20,103 nt of DNA from an uncultured Collinsella sp. GTDB taxonomy: Bacteria > Actinomycetota > Coriobacteriia > Coriobacteriales > Coriobacteriaceae. Each line of letters starts with the position of its first letter. The first letter of the stretch is position 1. Made by a program: the position numbers and the translations under genes. Below the pieces are notes generated by a model. The model was not told the DNA's origin. It saw only the letters and a list, made by a program, of their open reading frames with translations, and ran no database searches. The stretch is taken from contig CABRGB010000030.1 in assembly GCA_902470345.1 (NCBI GenBank), positions 1 through 20,103 of the forward strand, in the 5' to 3' direction. Shown in pieces: positions 1 to 6,779 of this stretch.

Positions 1-2525
1 TAGCGCGGGGCAAAGGGGGCAAGTGCCTCGGACTCGTAGGCAAGCACGCCCTCCAGCTGCGGCAAAATCTCGGCCACCTGGCGCTCCTCCACCGCAGAAA
101 GCGGCACCAGCGGGCCCTCCGTGCCTCGCTTGCCGGCGTGCTCGGCCAACGTCTCGTCAAAGACCTCGCGCAGCAGCTCCTGAGCGCGCGGCAGATTCTC
201 GGGCGTCACGCGTTCCATGCCCTCCTGGGGCAGGCGGGCATGCAGGTGCTCCAGCACGTCGTGGACAAAGTTGCCCTTCTCCATGTTGCCAAAGCCCGCG
301 TCGATGGACTGGGGCTTCACGCGATACGACACGAACCAGCACAGCGGGCATGTCGAGTACGCCTCAATCTGCGAGGCGGACGTCAGGCGCGGCACGAGCG
401 GCGCGTTCTCGTCCTCGCCATCGCGGCGGCGCAGGACCAGGTACGGCACAGCCGCCTCACTCAAATGCTGAGGAGCCTCGCACGCGACGCGCTTGCACTC
501 GATGCCCTCGCCGGCCGCTGGATCAAAATCGGCGACGATACCGCCCTCGCCCACGCATGTCACCTGGGCGGCGCCGGCAGCCTCGGCGTGCGCCCGCAGC
601 TCGGTCCACACGGCAGCCGGGTAGCACTCGCGTGCCTGGCGATCGTGCGTCACGCGGGCAAGCGCAACCGGACCGCGCGCGGCCTGCATCGCGCGGCCAA
701 AGCGCACACGCAGCAGGGCCGCGGGCTCAAGCGTCACACCGTTGCGATCCAACTCTGCCGTCAGCGTGGCCAGCGGGCCCTCCTCATGTGAGAGCGGATA
801 ACTGTCCAGGTCGACGTCGGCAAACAGCACGGCATCGTAGCTGGCGGGGCGCAGGGCTGCCGCATCGGCAAGCGACGCAAAGCGCACCTGGGCGCGCGGC
901 GTGCGGTCGACCTCGTAGGTCTCGTAATCGTATGCGGCGCTGCGCTTGTCCACCTTGGTACGAACGCCATCGAGCACGGGCACGGTCGCGGCCTGCGACA
1001 CGTCGAGCGCGCGGGCGTCGTTCATAAGGATGTCGATGGCATGTCGCAGTAGGGCGGTCTCCGCCTGGCGACGAGCCTGACCGTCAAAGCCTCCAAGGGC
1101 GCGATCGGGCAACGCCTCGGCGACGGCGAGCATTGCCTTGAGCGCCGTCACGGGTTTGTCGCGCCACAGCGCTTGGAACACGTCCGAGACCACGCACGGC
1201 ACGTTCTTAAACCAGTTCTCATCGCTGGCGGCCTTGCGCGTGCCCCTGACCTGGCCCTGCACGCTCTGCAGCAGGCTTTTGACGGCCATGGCGGTCTTGC
1301 CGCGCGACAGGCGCATGTTCTTGTCGAAGGTGCGCGCGCTGGCGGCGTCGGCACCCGAAAGCGGACTGTAAATCCAGTCGGTAAGCTCCGGCGCGGGCCA
1401 CCACTCGGTCTTGGAGGCGGTGCCCTCGTCGGCGGCCTTCATGCGCTCGATCAGATTGGCGAGCGCCGTGAACTGCCTGCCCGCGATGGATTGGGAAAAC
1501 GCCGTGAACTCGATTGTCTCAGCAGCAATGTGACGCGCCGCCAAACGGGCAGCGAGTTCACCGAACAGCTGGGGCGCCCGGGCAGACACCACGAGCACGC
1601 GCACGGCGTCCGCGGACGCCGTGGCACCGCCGTCGACCGCGACGTCCTCACACGTTTTTACCAGCTCATCGATTGCATCCACATAGGCGTGGGCACGGGC
1701 GTGAGGGCCGGCAACCTCTATAAAGGCAGGCTGAGCGGCGGACTTGAAGGCAGTCTGGGGCGCGGCGGCACCCTCCCCCAGCGGCGCGGCCTCAAACAGC
1801 ACACCGCGGGCATCAAAGGCAGCAGCCAGGTCCTCGCGCATTGCCGCCTGCTCGCGGGCAAGCAGCACAACGACCTCTCCCCCGTTGTTTGCCACGGCGG
1901 ACAGCAACTCGAGCAGGCCGTGCGTAAACGACGTGACGCCGCGCACACATACCGCGCGGGCGCACGCCGGTAGGCTGTCGGCCAAAGCGTCGGCCATAAG
2001 GTCAGCAGCCTCGCAGGACTCGACCATGCCTCGACGGTCCAAGCCGCTCGCATAGGCACTCAACAGCTCGAACACGCGAGCCTCGGCGTCGCTCTTGGGA
2101 TCGGGCCGGCAATTGTTGGCACGGCATCGCTCGGCCGTCGTTCCCGCTACGCCCGACAGCACATCGCGGGCCATGCGCGCGAGCATGCGCACCGTACCCT
2201 GACTGCGCGAAAGCGGCTGCAGGTCGGCATCGTCGCGACGGGCGATCATGTCCGAGAACAGCATCTGGCGCTGCATGTTGTCGACGAAGCTGCGGCCATC
2301 GCCCATAAGCTCCCACAGCGAGCGGAGCCACGACGCTGGGGTTTTGTAGTCAACGCCCAGCGAGGCGCCAGCAACCGCAGCATCGTGACGGCACACGTCG
2401 AGCTCGGCAAACGAGGGCGCCAGCAATACAGCACGCCCGTGGCGGGCAACCAGGTCGGCGAGCAACGCCGCCTCGGCATCGCTCAAGTCCGTACCGGTAT
2501 TGGTGGTATAGATTCGAACAGGCAT
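1..2525 (-). CDS. AddB/RexB-like PD-(D/E)XK nuclease, 3' end cut by window edge
   Basis: An open frame of 841 codons runs from ATG at 2525 to the left edge without a stop; the carboxyl end lies outside. The start is set by a GGAGG site just upstream. The N-terminus (MPVRIYTTNTGTDLSDAE) reads like the non-ATPase subunit of an AddAB-type helicase-nuclease, and I see no GxxxxGKT Walker A where an active helicase would have one. Near residues 710-755 comes the RecB/AddB nuclease entry region: SASQIEAYSTCPLCWF, then KGNFVHDVLEHLH. The Cys of YxxCP matches the first Fe-S ligand of AddB, and the His of GxFVH is the first nuclease motif. The catalytic Asp/Glu/Lys should lie beyond the window. The family role is double-strand break end resection for recombination; an AddA-like helicase would be expected further left. 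The AddB identity is inferred from motifs; the nuclease family call is strong. Confidence 0.87.
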   Translation of the reverse strand, partial: MPVRIYTTNTGTDLSDAEAALLADLVARHGRAVLLAPSFAELDVCRHDAAVAGASLGVDYKTPASWLRSLWELMGDGRSFVDNMQRQMLFSDMIARRDDADLQPLSRSQGTVRMLARMARDVLSGVAGTTAERCRANNCRPDPKSDAEARVFELLSAYASGLDRRGMVESCEAADLMADALADSLPACARAVCVRGVTSFTHGLLELLSAVANNGGEVVVLLAREQAAMREDLAAAFDARGVLFEAAPLGEGAAAPQTAFKSAAQPAFIEVAGPHARAHAYVDAIDELVKTCEDVAVDGGATASADAVRVLVVSARAPQLFGELAARLAARHIAAETIEFTAFSQSIAGRQFTALANLIERMKAADEGTASKTEWWPAPELTDWIYSPLSGADAASARTFDKNMRLSRGKTAMAVKSLLQSVQGQVRGTRKAASDENWFKNVPCVVSDVFQALWRDKPVTALKAMLAVAEALPDRALGGFDGQARRQAETALLRHAIDILMNDARALDVSQAATVPVLDGVRTKVDKRSAAYDYETYEVDRTPRAQVRFASLADAAALRPASYDAVLFADVDLDSYPLSHEEGPLATLTAELDRNGVTLEPAALLRVRFGRAMQAARGPVALARVTHDRQARECYPAAVWTELRAHAEAAGAAQVTCVGEGGIVADFDPAAGEGIECKRVACEAPQHLSEAAVPYLVLRRRDGEDENAPLVPRLTSASQIEAYSTCPLCWFVSYRVKPQSIDAGFGNMEKGNFVHDVLEHLHARLPQEGMERVTPENLPRAQELLREVFDETLAEHAGKRGTEGPLVPLSAVEERQVAEILPQLEGVLAYESEALAPFAPR

Positions 2526-2607
2526 GGTCCTCCACTCAAACCGTTCGCAATAATCAATGCATCCATCCTACCCGCCCACGCGGACAGATTTGCCCCACGC
2601 CAACAGA

Positions 2608-2695
2608 TTTGATCCCTTGGGGACGGAGGAAAACGGATCAACGAGGGGGTCAGTCTAACCCGGTGATCCGTTTCCCCCGTCCCCGAGGGATCAAA
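2608..2695. repeat. Paired inverted REP-like repeat (GGGACGG family)
   Basis: Two arms of about 32 bases lie in inverted orientation, at 2608-2640 and 2664-2695, around a 23-base spacer. Each arm begins TTTGATCCC, carries a GGGGACGG core and ends CGGATCA, so each also has its own terminal TGATCC/GGATCA inverted hexamers. A near-identical single copy lies at 19125-19155 and a diverged one at 19522-19552. The layout resembles REP/BIME elements mobilised by REP-associated tyrosine transposases. No such transposase is in this window, so that link is inference. Confidence 0.75.
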
Positions 2696-2717
2696 AAACC
2701 GCCCCCGAAGGGACGGT
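2693..2717 (-). terminator. Intrinsic terminator of the YerC/YecD-like gene
   Basis: Read on the minus strand, an 8-bp stem (ACCGTCCC with GGGGCGGT, one G-U pair) closes a TTCG tetraloop and is followed by six T residues. It lies about 28 bases after the stop at 2745, and its T-tract overlaps the end of the paired repeat. C(UUCG)G is a very stable loop, so function as a rho-independent terminator is likely. Confidence 0.8.
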
Positions 2718-2744
2718 TCTGCGCAATTTATTTTTGCCGCTGGC

Positions 2745-3044
2745 CTACTCGCCATCCTCCAGTTTGATGAGGATCTTGCGATAGCCACCGTACTCGCCGT
2801 TGAGCGCCTTGGACACGCGGCTCACCGTGGTGGACGAAGCGCCGGTGCGGGCCTGAACCTCAACATAGGGCTCGCCCTCATCCAGATAGCGCGCGACCTG
2901 CAGGCGCTGAGAAAGATCGCAAATCTCGCGCGGCGTGCAGATATCGGTTAAAAACGCCTGGATATCGTTCTCGTCATCCAAAAGGCTAAATGCGTGGACC
3001 AGCTGCTTGACATCAGGCTTGTCAAACATGTTCTCGATATTCAT
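2745..3044 (-). CDS. YerC/YecD-type TrpR-superfamily DNA-binding protein
   Basis: A 99-residue protein of full family length. Residues about 35-90 form the TrpR-like core: LTDICTPREICDLSQRLQ, then a helix-turn-helix around EVQARTGASSTTVSRVSKAL. This pattern is typical of the YerC/YecD family, small dimeric repressor-like proteins whose effector is mostly unknown. The protein is not TrpR itself, and nothing nearby concerns tryptophan. The ATG at 3044 has only a weak GGCGG site. It is transcribed toward the nuclease gene but separated from it by a strong terminator and the paired repeat, so it is probably its own unit. The last residues (KILIKLEDGE) are acidic. The family call is confident; the regulatory target is unknown. 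Confidence 0.9.
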   Translation of the reverse strand: MNIENMFDKPDVKQLVHAFSLLDDENDIQAFLTDICTPREICDLSQRLQVARYLDEGEPYVEVQARTGASSTTVSRVSKALNGEYGGYRKILIKLEDGE

Positions 3045-3367
3045 CGATCACCGCCAAACCCGCCAAAAGGCATCGAAGTTGATACTGACATCGGACATCG
3101 TTCGCCCGTTCTATGCAATAGGGCAACGCCTGTGGCTTTTGCCCGTAGCAGTGTAGCACACCACCAAACTAAAGCGACAAGACTCTCTGCCAGCGGCGCG
3201 TTTTCTAGGACGAACGCCGTTTTGAAACCGAATACGCACGCAAGCTCCATGAATATCTGAGACAATGGGCGCCCAAACAGGGCCGTGCCCGCGCATCTAT
3301 CCGAGTTGCAAAGGCACGTGCCTCTCACGCCTCTTTGCCACGTCTTGCGCAAGAAAGGATTTCCACC
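3045..3367. other. Divergent intergenic region without convincing gene
   Basis: These 323 bases separate two divergent genes. On the plus strand TGAGACAAT at 3258-3266 looks like an extended -10 box for the downstream membrane-protein gene, with no clear -35. On the minus strand TACACT (complement of 3152-3157) is a possible -10 for the YerC-like gene. A small palindrome GGCACGTGCC sits at 3313-3322. Both promoter guesses are weak, and no ORF here has a good ribosome site. Confidence 0.4.
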
Positions 3368-3733
3368 ATGCGCTTTATGCTTAACTGGCTCTTTACCTCA
3401 ATCGCCATCGCGATCGCAACGTTTCTCGTCCCCGGCATTCAGCCCTTCGGCATAGCCGACGCCTGGGTGTGTTTTGCCTTCGTGGGACTGTTCCTCAACA
3501 TCGTCGACTCGCTCGTCAAGCCGTTCCTGACGGTCATCTCGCTGCCGCTCACTATTATCACGCTTGGTATTTTTCAGCTCGTAGTCAACAGCTTTATGCT
3601 CGAGCTGGCCAGCTACCTGTCGGTCAATCTGCTGGGCGCGGGTATCTCCATTGCCAGCTTTGGATCGGCCTTTATGGGCAGCATCCTGGTATCCATCATG
3701 CGCAGCATTCTCGACAGCGTCGCCAGGAACTAA
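3368..3733 (+). CDS. Phage holin family 4-like small membrane protein
   Basis: A 121-residue, very hydrophobic protein with about four transmembrane segments: residues 3-22, 26-46, 52-80 and 92-116. The sequence NIVDSLVKPFLTVISLPLTIITLGIF is the hallmark of the Phage_holin_4_2/YvlD family, small inner-membrane proteins common in bacterial chromosomes and mostly of unknown function despite the name. ATG at 3368 follows an AAAGGA site, and an in-frame start 33 bases upstream lacks one. No lysin or phage genes are near, so a lytic role is unlikely. It is monocistronic, with a hairpin downstream. Confidence 0.88.
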   Translation: MRFMLNWLFTSIAIAIATFLVPGIQPFGIADAWVCFAFVGLFLNIVDSLVKPFLTVISLPLTIITLGIFQLVVNSFMLELASYLSVNLLGAGISIASFGSAFMGSILVSIMRSILDSVARN

Positions 3734-3769
3734 AGCGACCGGATTCGGACCGCCACAACACACCTAAAG

Positions 3770-3800
3770 AAGGCCGTCCATCGCAACGATGGGCGGCCTT
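3770..3800 (+). terminator. Stem-loop terminator after the holin-like gene
   Basis: A 14-bp stem (AAGGCCGTCCATCG with CGATGGGCGGCCTT, one G-U) closes a three-base loop 36 bases after the stop. The following ATCATTTG is only moderately T-rich, so termination may be partial or bidirectional. Confidence 0.7.
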
Positions 3801-3843
3801 ATCATTTGTCGAGCCTCAGAGGGCAAGAAAATCCAGCATTTCT

Positions 3844-3870
3844 GCCCCGTCCCCAAATGACAGGTGGGGC
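3844..3870. repeat. Possible degenerate REP-like fragment
   Basis: The stretch GCCCCGTCCCC, then AAATGACAGG, then TGGGGC reads on the other strand as TGTCATTTGGGGACGGGGC. It carries the same GGGGACGG core as the REP-like arms elsewhere and abuts the 3' end of the Rrf2 gene. There is no second arm, so this could be coincidence. Confidence 0.3.
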
Positions 3871-4298
3871 TAGATGACGTAGTCGTAGCCCCCGTTGGGG
3901 GCTACGAGCGCATCGAGCGTCACGCCGTCGAGGTAGTCGTTAATGAGCTTGTCCAGGTTCTTCCACACGCCGAGTGTAGGGCACTCGTCCGAACGCGAGC
4001 AACCCTTGCAGTCGCCGTCTAGGCATGCGACCGGTGCCAGACTGCCCTCGGTCAGGCGCAAGATCTCGCCCACCGTGTACTGCTCGGGCGGACGCGTGAG
4101 CACGTAGCCGCCGCCCTTGCCGCGCATGCCCGAGAGCATATTGGCGCGGACGAGCGTGGCCAAAATGTTCTCCAGATATTTCTCCGAAATCCCCTGACGC
4201 GCGGCGATCTCTTTGAGGGGAATGCGACCTGCTGCCTGGTGCTCGGCCAGGTCGACCATAACGCGCAGGGCATATCTGCCCTTTGTGGAAACCAACAT
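3870..4298 (-). CDS. Rrf2/IscR-family transcriptional regulator with cysteine cluster
   Basis: A 142-residue protein with a canonical Rrf2 winged helix: MLVSTKGRYALRVMVDLAEH, helix-turn-helix at about residues 27-50 (IPLKEIAARQGISEKYLENIL) and wing RGKGGGYVL at 60-67. Cysteines at 92, 97, 100 and 106 occupy the loop where IscR has Cys92, 98 and 104 holding a [2Fe-2S] cluster, so an Fe-S or redox-sensing cofactor is likely. CymR, the cysteine-metabolism member of the family, lacks such cysteines. The gene is divergent from cysK with a 252-base shared regulatory region, which suggests control of cysteine synthesis and probably autoregulation. The ATG at 4298 follows AAAGGCAG. Family is certain; the ligand and targets are inferred. 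Confidence 0.93.
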   Translation of the reverse strand: MLVSTKGRYALRVMVDLAEHQAAGRIPLKEIAARQGISEKYLENILATLVRANMLSGMRGKGGGYVLTRPPEQYTVGEILRLTEGSLAPVACLDGDCKGCSRSDECPTLGVWKNLDKLINDYLDGVTLDALVAPNGGYDYVI

Positions 4299-4329
4299 AT
4301 ATATTGCTGCCTTTCGGTCTTTTAATTCG

Positions 4330-4340
4330 TAGAAATTCTA
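4330..4340 (-). promoter_or_regulatory. Palindrome over a -10 candidate of the Rrf2 gene
   Basis: TAGAAATTCTA is a perfect palindrome around a central A. Read on the minus strand it contains TAGAAT, a plausible -10 lying 37 bases before the Rrf2 start. A palindrome on the promoter fits an autoregulatory operator. The -35 is poor, as in Rrf2-controlled promoters, but that is inference. Confidence 0.4.
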
Positions 4341-4415
4341 GCCGAAAAATTGGTTTTGAAAATACCTATTCCCGTCAAGCTGGTTAATCGACTCGTAATA
4401 ATCTTCTATTTCCCA

Positions 4416-4444
4416 TTGCGTTACTAGGCTTTACTGTCTACTAT
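4416..4444 (+). promoter_or_regulatory. cysK promoter
   Basis: TTGCGT (4416-4421) and TACTAT (4439-4444) are separated by exactly 17 bases, a good sigma-70-type promoter about 106 bases before the cysK ATG. It would give a leader of about 100 bases containing the hairpin described next. Confidence 0.6.
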
Positions 4445-4453
4445 GCTTGCCAA

Positions 4454-4492
4454 CAGCAAAAAGAACAACCCATAAGGTTTATGGGTTTGCTG
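4454..4492 (+). promoter_or_regulatory. cysK leader hairpin / operator candidate
   Basis: A perfect 9-bp stem, AACCCATAA (4467-4475) with TTATGGGTT (4479-4487), closes a GGT loop. It extends across an 8-base bulge by CAGCA (4454-4458) pairing TGCTG (4488-4492). It starts about 10 bases after the promoter's -10, so it sits at the very start of the message. It could be a repressor site in DNA or a 5' stabilising RNA hairpin. There is no T-run, so it is not a terminator, and I see no T-box or SAM riboswitch signature. Confidence 0.5.
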
Positions 4493-4550
4493 CTACACAC
4501 ACCGTGAAACCACACGATATCCAGTCATTTGAACACTTTGGAGGTTCACC

Positions 4551-5489
4551 ATGAGCAATGTTTACACGTCCATCGATCAGCTTATCGGCCACACCCCGCT
4601 TCTGGAGCTCACTCACTTTGAGGCCGATGAGGACCTCAAGGCCCGCGTGCTCGTCAAGCTGGAATACTTCAACCCCGCCGGGTCCGTCAAAGACCGCGTC
4701 GCCAAGAACATGATCGACGAGGCCGAGAAGGCCGGCAAGCTCGTGCGCGGCGGCGACTACACCATCATCGAGCCCACGAGCGGCAACACCGGCGTCGGCA
4801 TCGCCTCGGTGGCGGCGGCTCGCGGCTACAAGGTGATCATCACCATGCCCGAGACCATGTCCGTCGAGCGTCGTAAGCTTATGCAGGCATACGGCGCACA
4901 GCTCGTGCTCACCGACGGCTCCAAGGGCATGAAGGGCGCCATCGCCAAGGCCGAGGAGCTGCAGAAGGAGACGCCCAACAGCATTATCGCCGGCCAGTTT
5001 GTGAACCCCGCCAACCCCGCCATCCACAAGGCCACGACCGGCCCCGAGATCTGGGATGACACCGACGGCGAGGTCGACATCTTCGTCGCCGGCGTCGGCA
5101 CCGGCGGCACCGTGACCGGCGTGGGCGAGTTCCTCAAGGAACAAAACCCCGAGATTCAGGTCGTCGCCGTCGAGCCCGCCACCTCCCCGGTGCTCTCCAA
5201 GGGCCAGGCCGGCCCGCACAAGATCCAGGGTATCGGCGCCGGCTTTGTGCCCGACGTCCTCGACACCCAGGTCTACGACGAGATCATCCCCGTCGAGAAC
5301 GACGACGCCTTTGCCACCGGCCGCGCCGTGGGCCACAAGGAGGGCGTGCTCGTGGGCATTTCGTCCGGTGCCGCCGTGTGGGCCGCACTGCAACTGGCCA
5401 AGCGCCCCGAGAACGAGGGCAAGACCATCGTGGCCCTGCTTGCCGACACCGGCGAGCGCTACCTGTCCACGGCGCTCTTCCAGGACTAA
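4551..5489 (+). CDS. cysK: Cysteine synthase A (O-acetylserine sulfhydrylase)
   Basis: A 312-residue PLP enzyme of normal CysK length. It condenses O-acetyl-L-serine with sulfide to form L-cysteine in the cytoplasm. The PLP lysine is K47 in NPAGSVKDR, the substrate loop is TSGNTG at residues 76-81, the PLP-phosphate loop is GTGGT at 183-187, and SSGAA near the C-terminus completes the cofactor pocket. These match CysK rather than cystathionine beta-synthase, since no CBS domains follow. ATG at 4551 has a GGAGG site seven bases upstream. The divergent Rrf2 regulator is the likely controller. mnmA, another sulfur-using gene, follows 181 bases later from its own promoter. Confidence 0.97.
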   Translation: MSNVYTSIDQLIGHTPLLELTHFEADEDLKARVLVKLEYFNPAGSVKDRVAKNMIDEAEKAGKLVRGGDYTIIEPTSGNTGVGIASVAAARGYKVIITMPETMSVERRKLMQAYGAQLVLTDGSKGMKGAIAKAEELQKETPNSIIAGQFVNPANPAIHKATTGPEIWDDTDGEVDIFVAGVGTGGTVTGVGEFLKEQNPEIQVVAVEPATSPVLSKGQAGPHKIQGIGAGFVPDVLDTQVYDEIIPVENDDAFATGRAVGHKEGVLVGISSGAAVWAALQLAKRPENEGKTIVALLADTGERYLSTALFQD

Positions 5490-5589
5490 GGGCCCGTCAC
5501 TTGTCGATAGGCCCAAGGCACGCCGGTCTACCCTCTCTTCTGGCCGCCTGAGCCCATCTCGTTAGGGTGTCCCACACGACGCCCGAACT

Positions 5590-5598
5590 TGCTACAAT
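5590..5598 (+). promoter_or_regulatory. Extended -10 promoter of mnmA
   Basis: TGCTACAAT is a TGn-extended -10 element with no recognisable -35 at the usual distance. The predicted start, around 5605, falls at the first bases of the following hairpin. Confidence 0.5.
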
Positions 5599-5602
5599 GT
5601 CT

Positions 5603-5642
5603 GCGGCGCGGAACCAGCCTCCCGCGCCGCTTTTCTTTTTTG
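5603..5642 (+). terminator. GC hairpin plus T-run in the cysK-mnmA gap
   Basis: GCGGCGCGG (5603-5611) pairs perfectly with CCGCGCCGC (5622-5630) around a ten-base loop and is followed by TTTTCTTTTTT. This is a textbook intrinsic terminator, 113 bases after cysK. Because an extended -10 lies immediately upstream, the same element may sit at the start of the mnmA transcript and attenuate it. The sequence alone does not separate the two roles. Confidence 0.75.
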
Positions 5643-5670
5643 GCCACATGCCACCAAGGAGAACCTCCCC

Positions 5671-6771
5671 ATGCACAACAAGCGCGTGCTCGTCGCCATG
5701 AGCGGCGGCGTCGATTCCAGCGTGACCGCGTACCTGCTCAAAAGCCAGGGCTACGAATGCGTCGGTGCCACCATGCGCCTCACCTGCCCCGCACCCGACC
5801 CCGCCACGGGCATGAGTAAGGTCGGCCGCGACATCGCCGACGCGAAGGCGGTCGCCGAGCGTCTGGGGATACCCCATCATGTGCTCGACCTGCAGCAGAC
5901 CTTCGACCGCAGTGTTATCGAGCGCTTTGTGAACGCCTACCAGGAGGGGCTGACGCCCAATCCGTGCATTATCTGCAACCGCCACATTAAGTTTGGCGCA
6001 CTGCTCGATGCGGCGCTGGACATGGGCTGCGACTACATCGCAACGGGACATTACGCCAAAACAAGCCAGGCGGCAGACGGCACCTGGCAGCTACATCGCG
6101 GCGAGGACCCCAAAAAGGACCAAAGCTACTTTTTGTATTCACTTACGCAGGAGCGCCTAGCGCACACGATCTTTCCGCTGGCTGGCCTGGACAAAGAGCG
6201 CGACGTGCGCCGCATAGCCGCCGAGCAGGGCTTTACCAACGCCCAGAAGGCCGAAAGCGAGGACATCTGCTTTATCGCGGACGGTGACTACGCAGGCTAT
6301 ATCGAGCGCCGCTGCGGACATGCCGCTGCACCGGGCGACATTGTGTGGCGCGACGGCAGCGTGGTCGGGCACCACAACGGCGCGCTGCGCTACACCATCG
6401 GCCAGCGCAAGGGCCTGGGCGTCGCGATGGCGCATCCCGTGTATGTGACGGGCGTCGACGCCGCCAACAACACCGTGCATCTGGGTGAGGCCGAGGACCT
6501 GACCGCCGCTGCCCTCACGGCCGATGAGTGGATCTGGAGCGCGCCGGACGCACGCATGGAGGCGGAGCTCGACGCCGGCGGCATTCGCGTAGGTGCCAAG
6601 TACCGCTACCGTCAAAAGGACCAGGCAGCGACCCTTACGCGTGACGCCGACGGACAAATGCTGCTAACTTTTGACGAGCCGCAACGAGCCATCGCCCCCG
6701 GCCAAGCCGTCGTCGTCTATCGCGGCGACATCGTCCTGGGTGGCGGTACGGTGACCGGCGCACTTAAGTAG
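5671..6771 (+). CDS. mnmA: tRNA-specific 2-thiouridylase MnmA
   Basis: A 366-residue enzyme of full length. It adenylates U34 of tRNAs for Lys, Glu and Gln and inserts sulfur to give 2-thiouridine at the wobble base. The PP-loop SGGVDSS (residues 11-17) binds ATP. The catalytic cysteine is C102 in NPCIICNRHIKFG, and the second is C200 in SEDICFI, matching Cys102/Cys199 of the E. coli enzyme. The central tRNA-binding part (TGHYAK, KKDQSYFLY) and the C-terminal beta-barrel (GQRKGLGV, YRQ, FDEPQRAIAPGQAVVVY) are intact. ATG at 5671 follows AAGGAG at nine bases. It ends 8 bases before the convergent HipA-like gene with no terminator between them, so the two messages may overlap. Confidence 0.97.
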   Translation: MHNKRVLVAMSGGVDSSVTAYLLKSQGYECVGATMRLTCPAPDPATGMSKVGRDIADAKAVAERLGIPHHVLDLQQTFDRSVIERFVNAYQEGLTPNPCIICNRHIKFGALLDAALDMGCDYIATGHYAKTSQAADGTWQLHRGEDPKKDQSYFLYSLTQERLAHTIFPLAGLDKERDVRRIAAEQGFTNAQKAESEDICFIADGDYAGYIERRCGHAAAPGDIVWRDGSVVGHHNGALRYTIGQRKGLGVAMAHPVYVTGVDAANNTVHLGEAEDLTAAALTADEWIWSAPDARMEAELDAGGIRVGAKYRYRQKDQAATLTRDADGQMLLTFDEPQRAIAPGQAVVVYRGDIVLGGGTVTGALK

Positions 6772-6779
6772 CCGCAGGT

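Noticed and set aside
23..1027. Long plus-strand frames over the nuclease gene
   Set aside because: They are Arg/Pro/Ala-rich products typical of the opposite strand of GC-rich coding DNA; the minus-strand frame gives recognisable nuclease motifs.
3041..3352. 103-codon minus-strand frame whose TGA overlaps the ATG of the YerC-like gene
   Set aside because: The ATGA overlap looks like coupling, but the start would be TTG with no ribosome site, the residues match no family I know, and the frame covers the likely promoter of the divergent gene.
3368..3733. Prophage remnant suggested by the holin family name
   Set aside because: This family is common as a chromosomal membrane protein, and no lysin, structural or integrase genes are near.
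4454..4550. T-box or SAM riboswitch in the cysK leader
   Set aside because: The leader is too short (about 100 bases) and lacks the T-box sequence, a terminator and the conserved riboswitch cores; only one hairpin is present.
4479..5516. 345-codon frame opposite cysK
   Set aside because: It is a Gly/His/Leu-rich low-complexity mirror of cysK, with no domain and no ribosome site.
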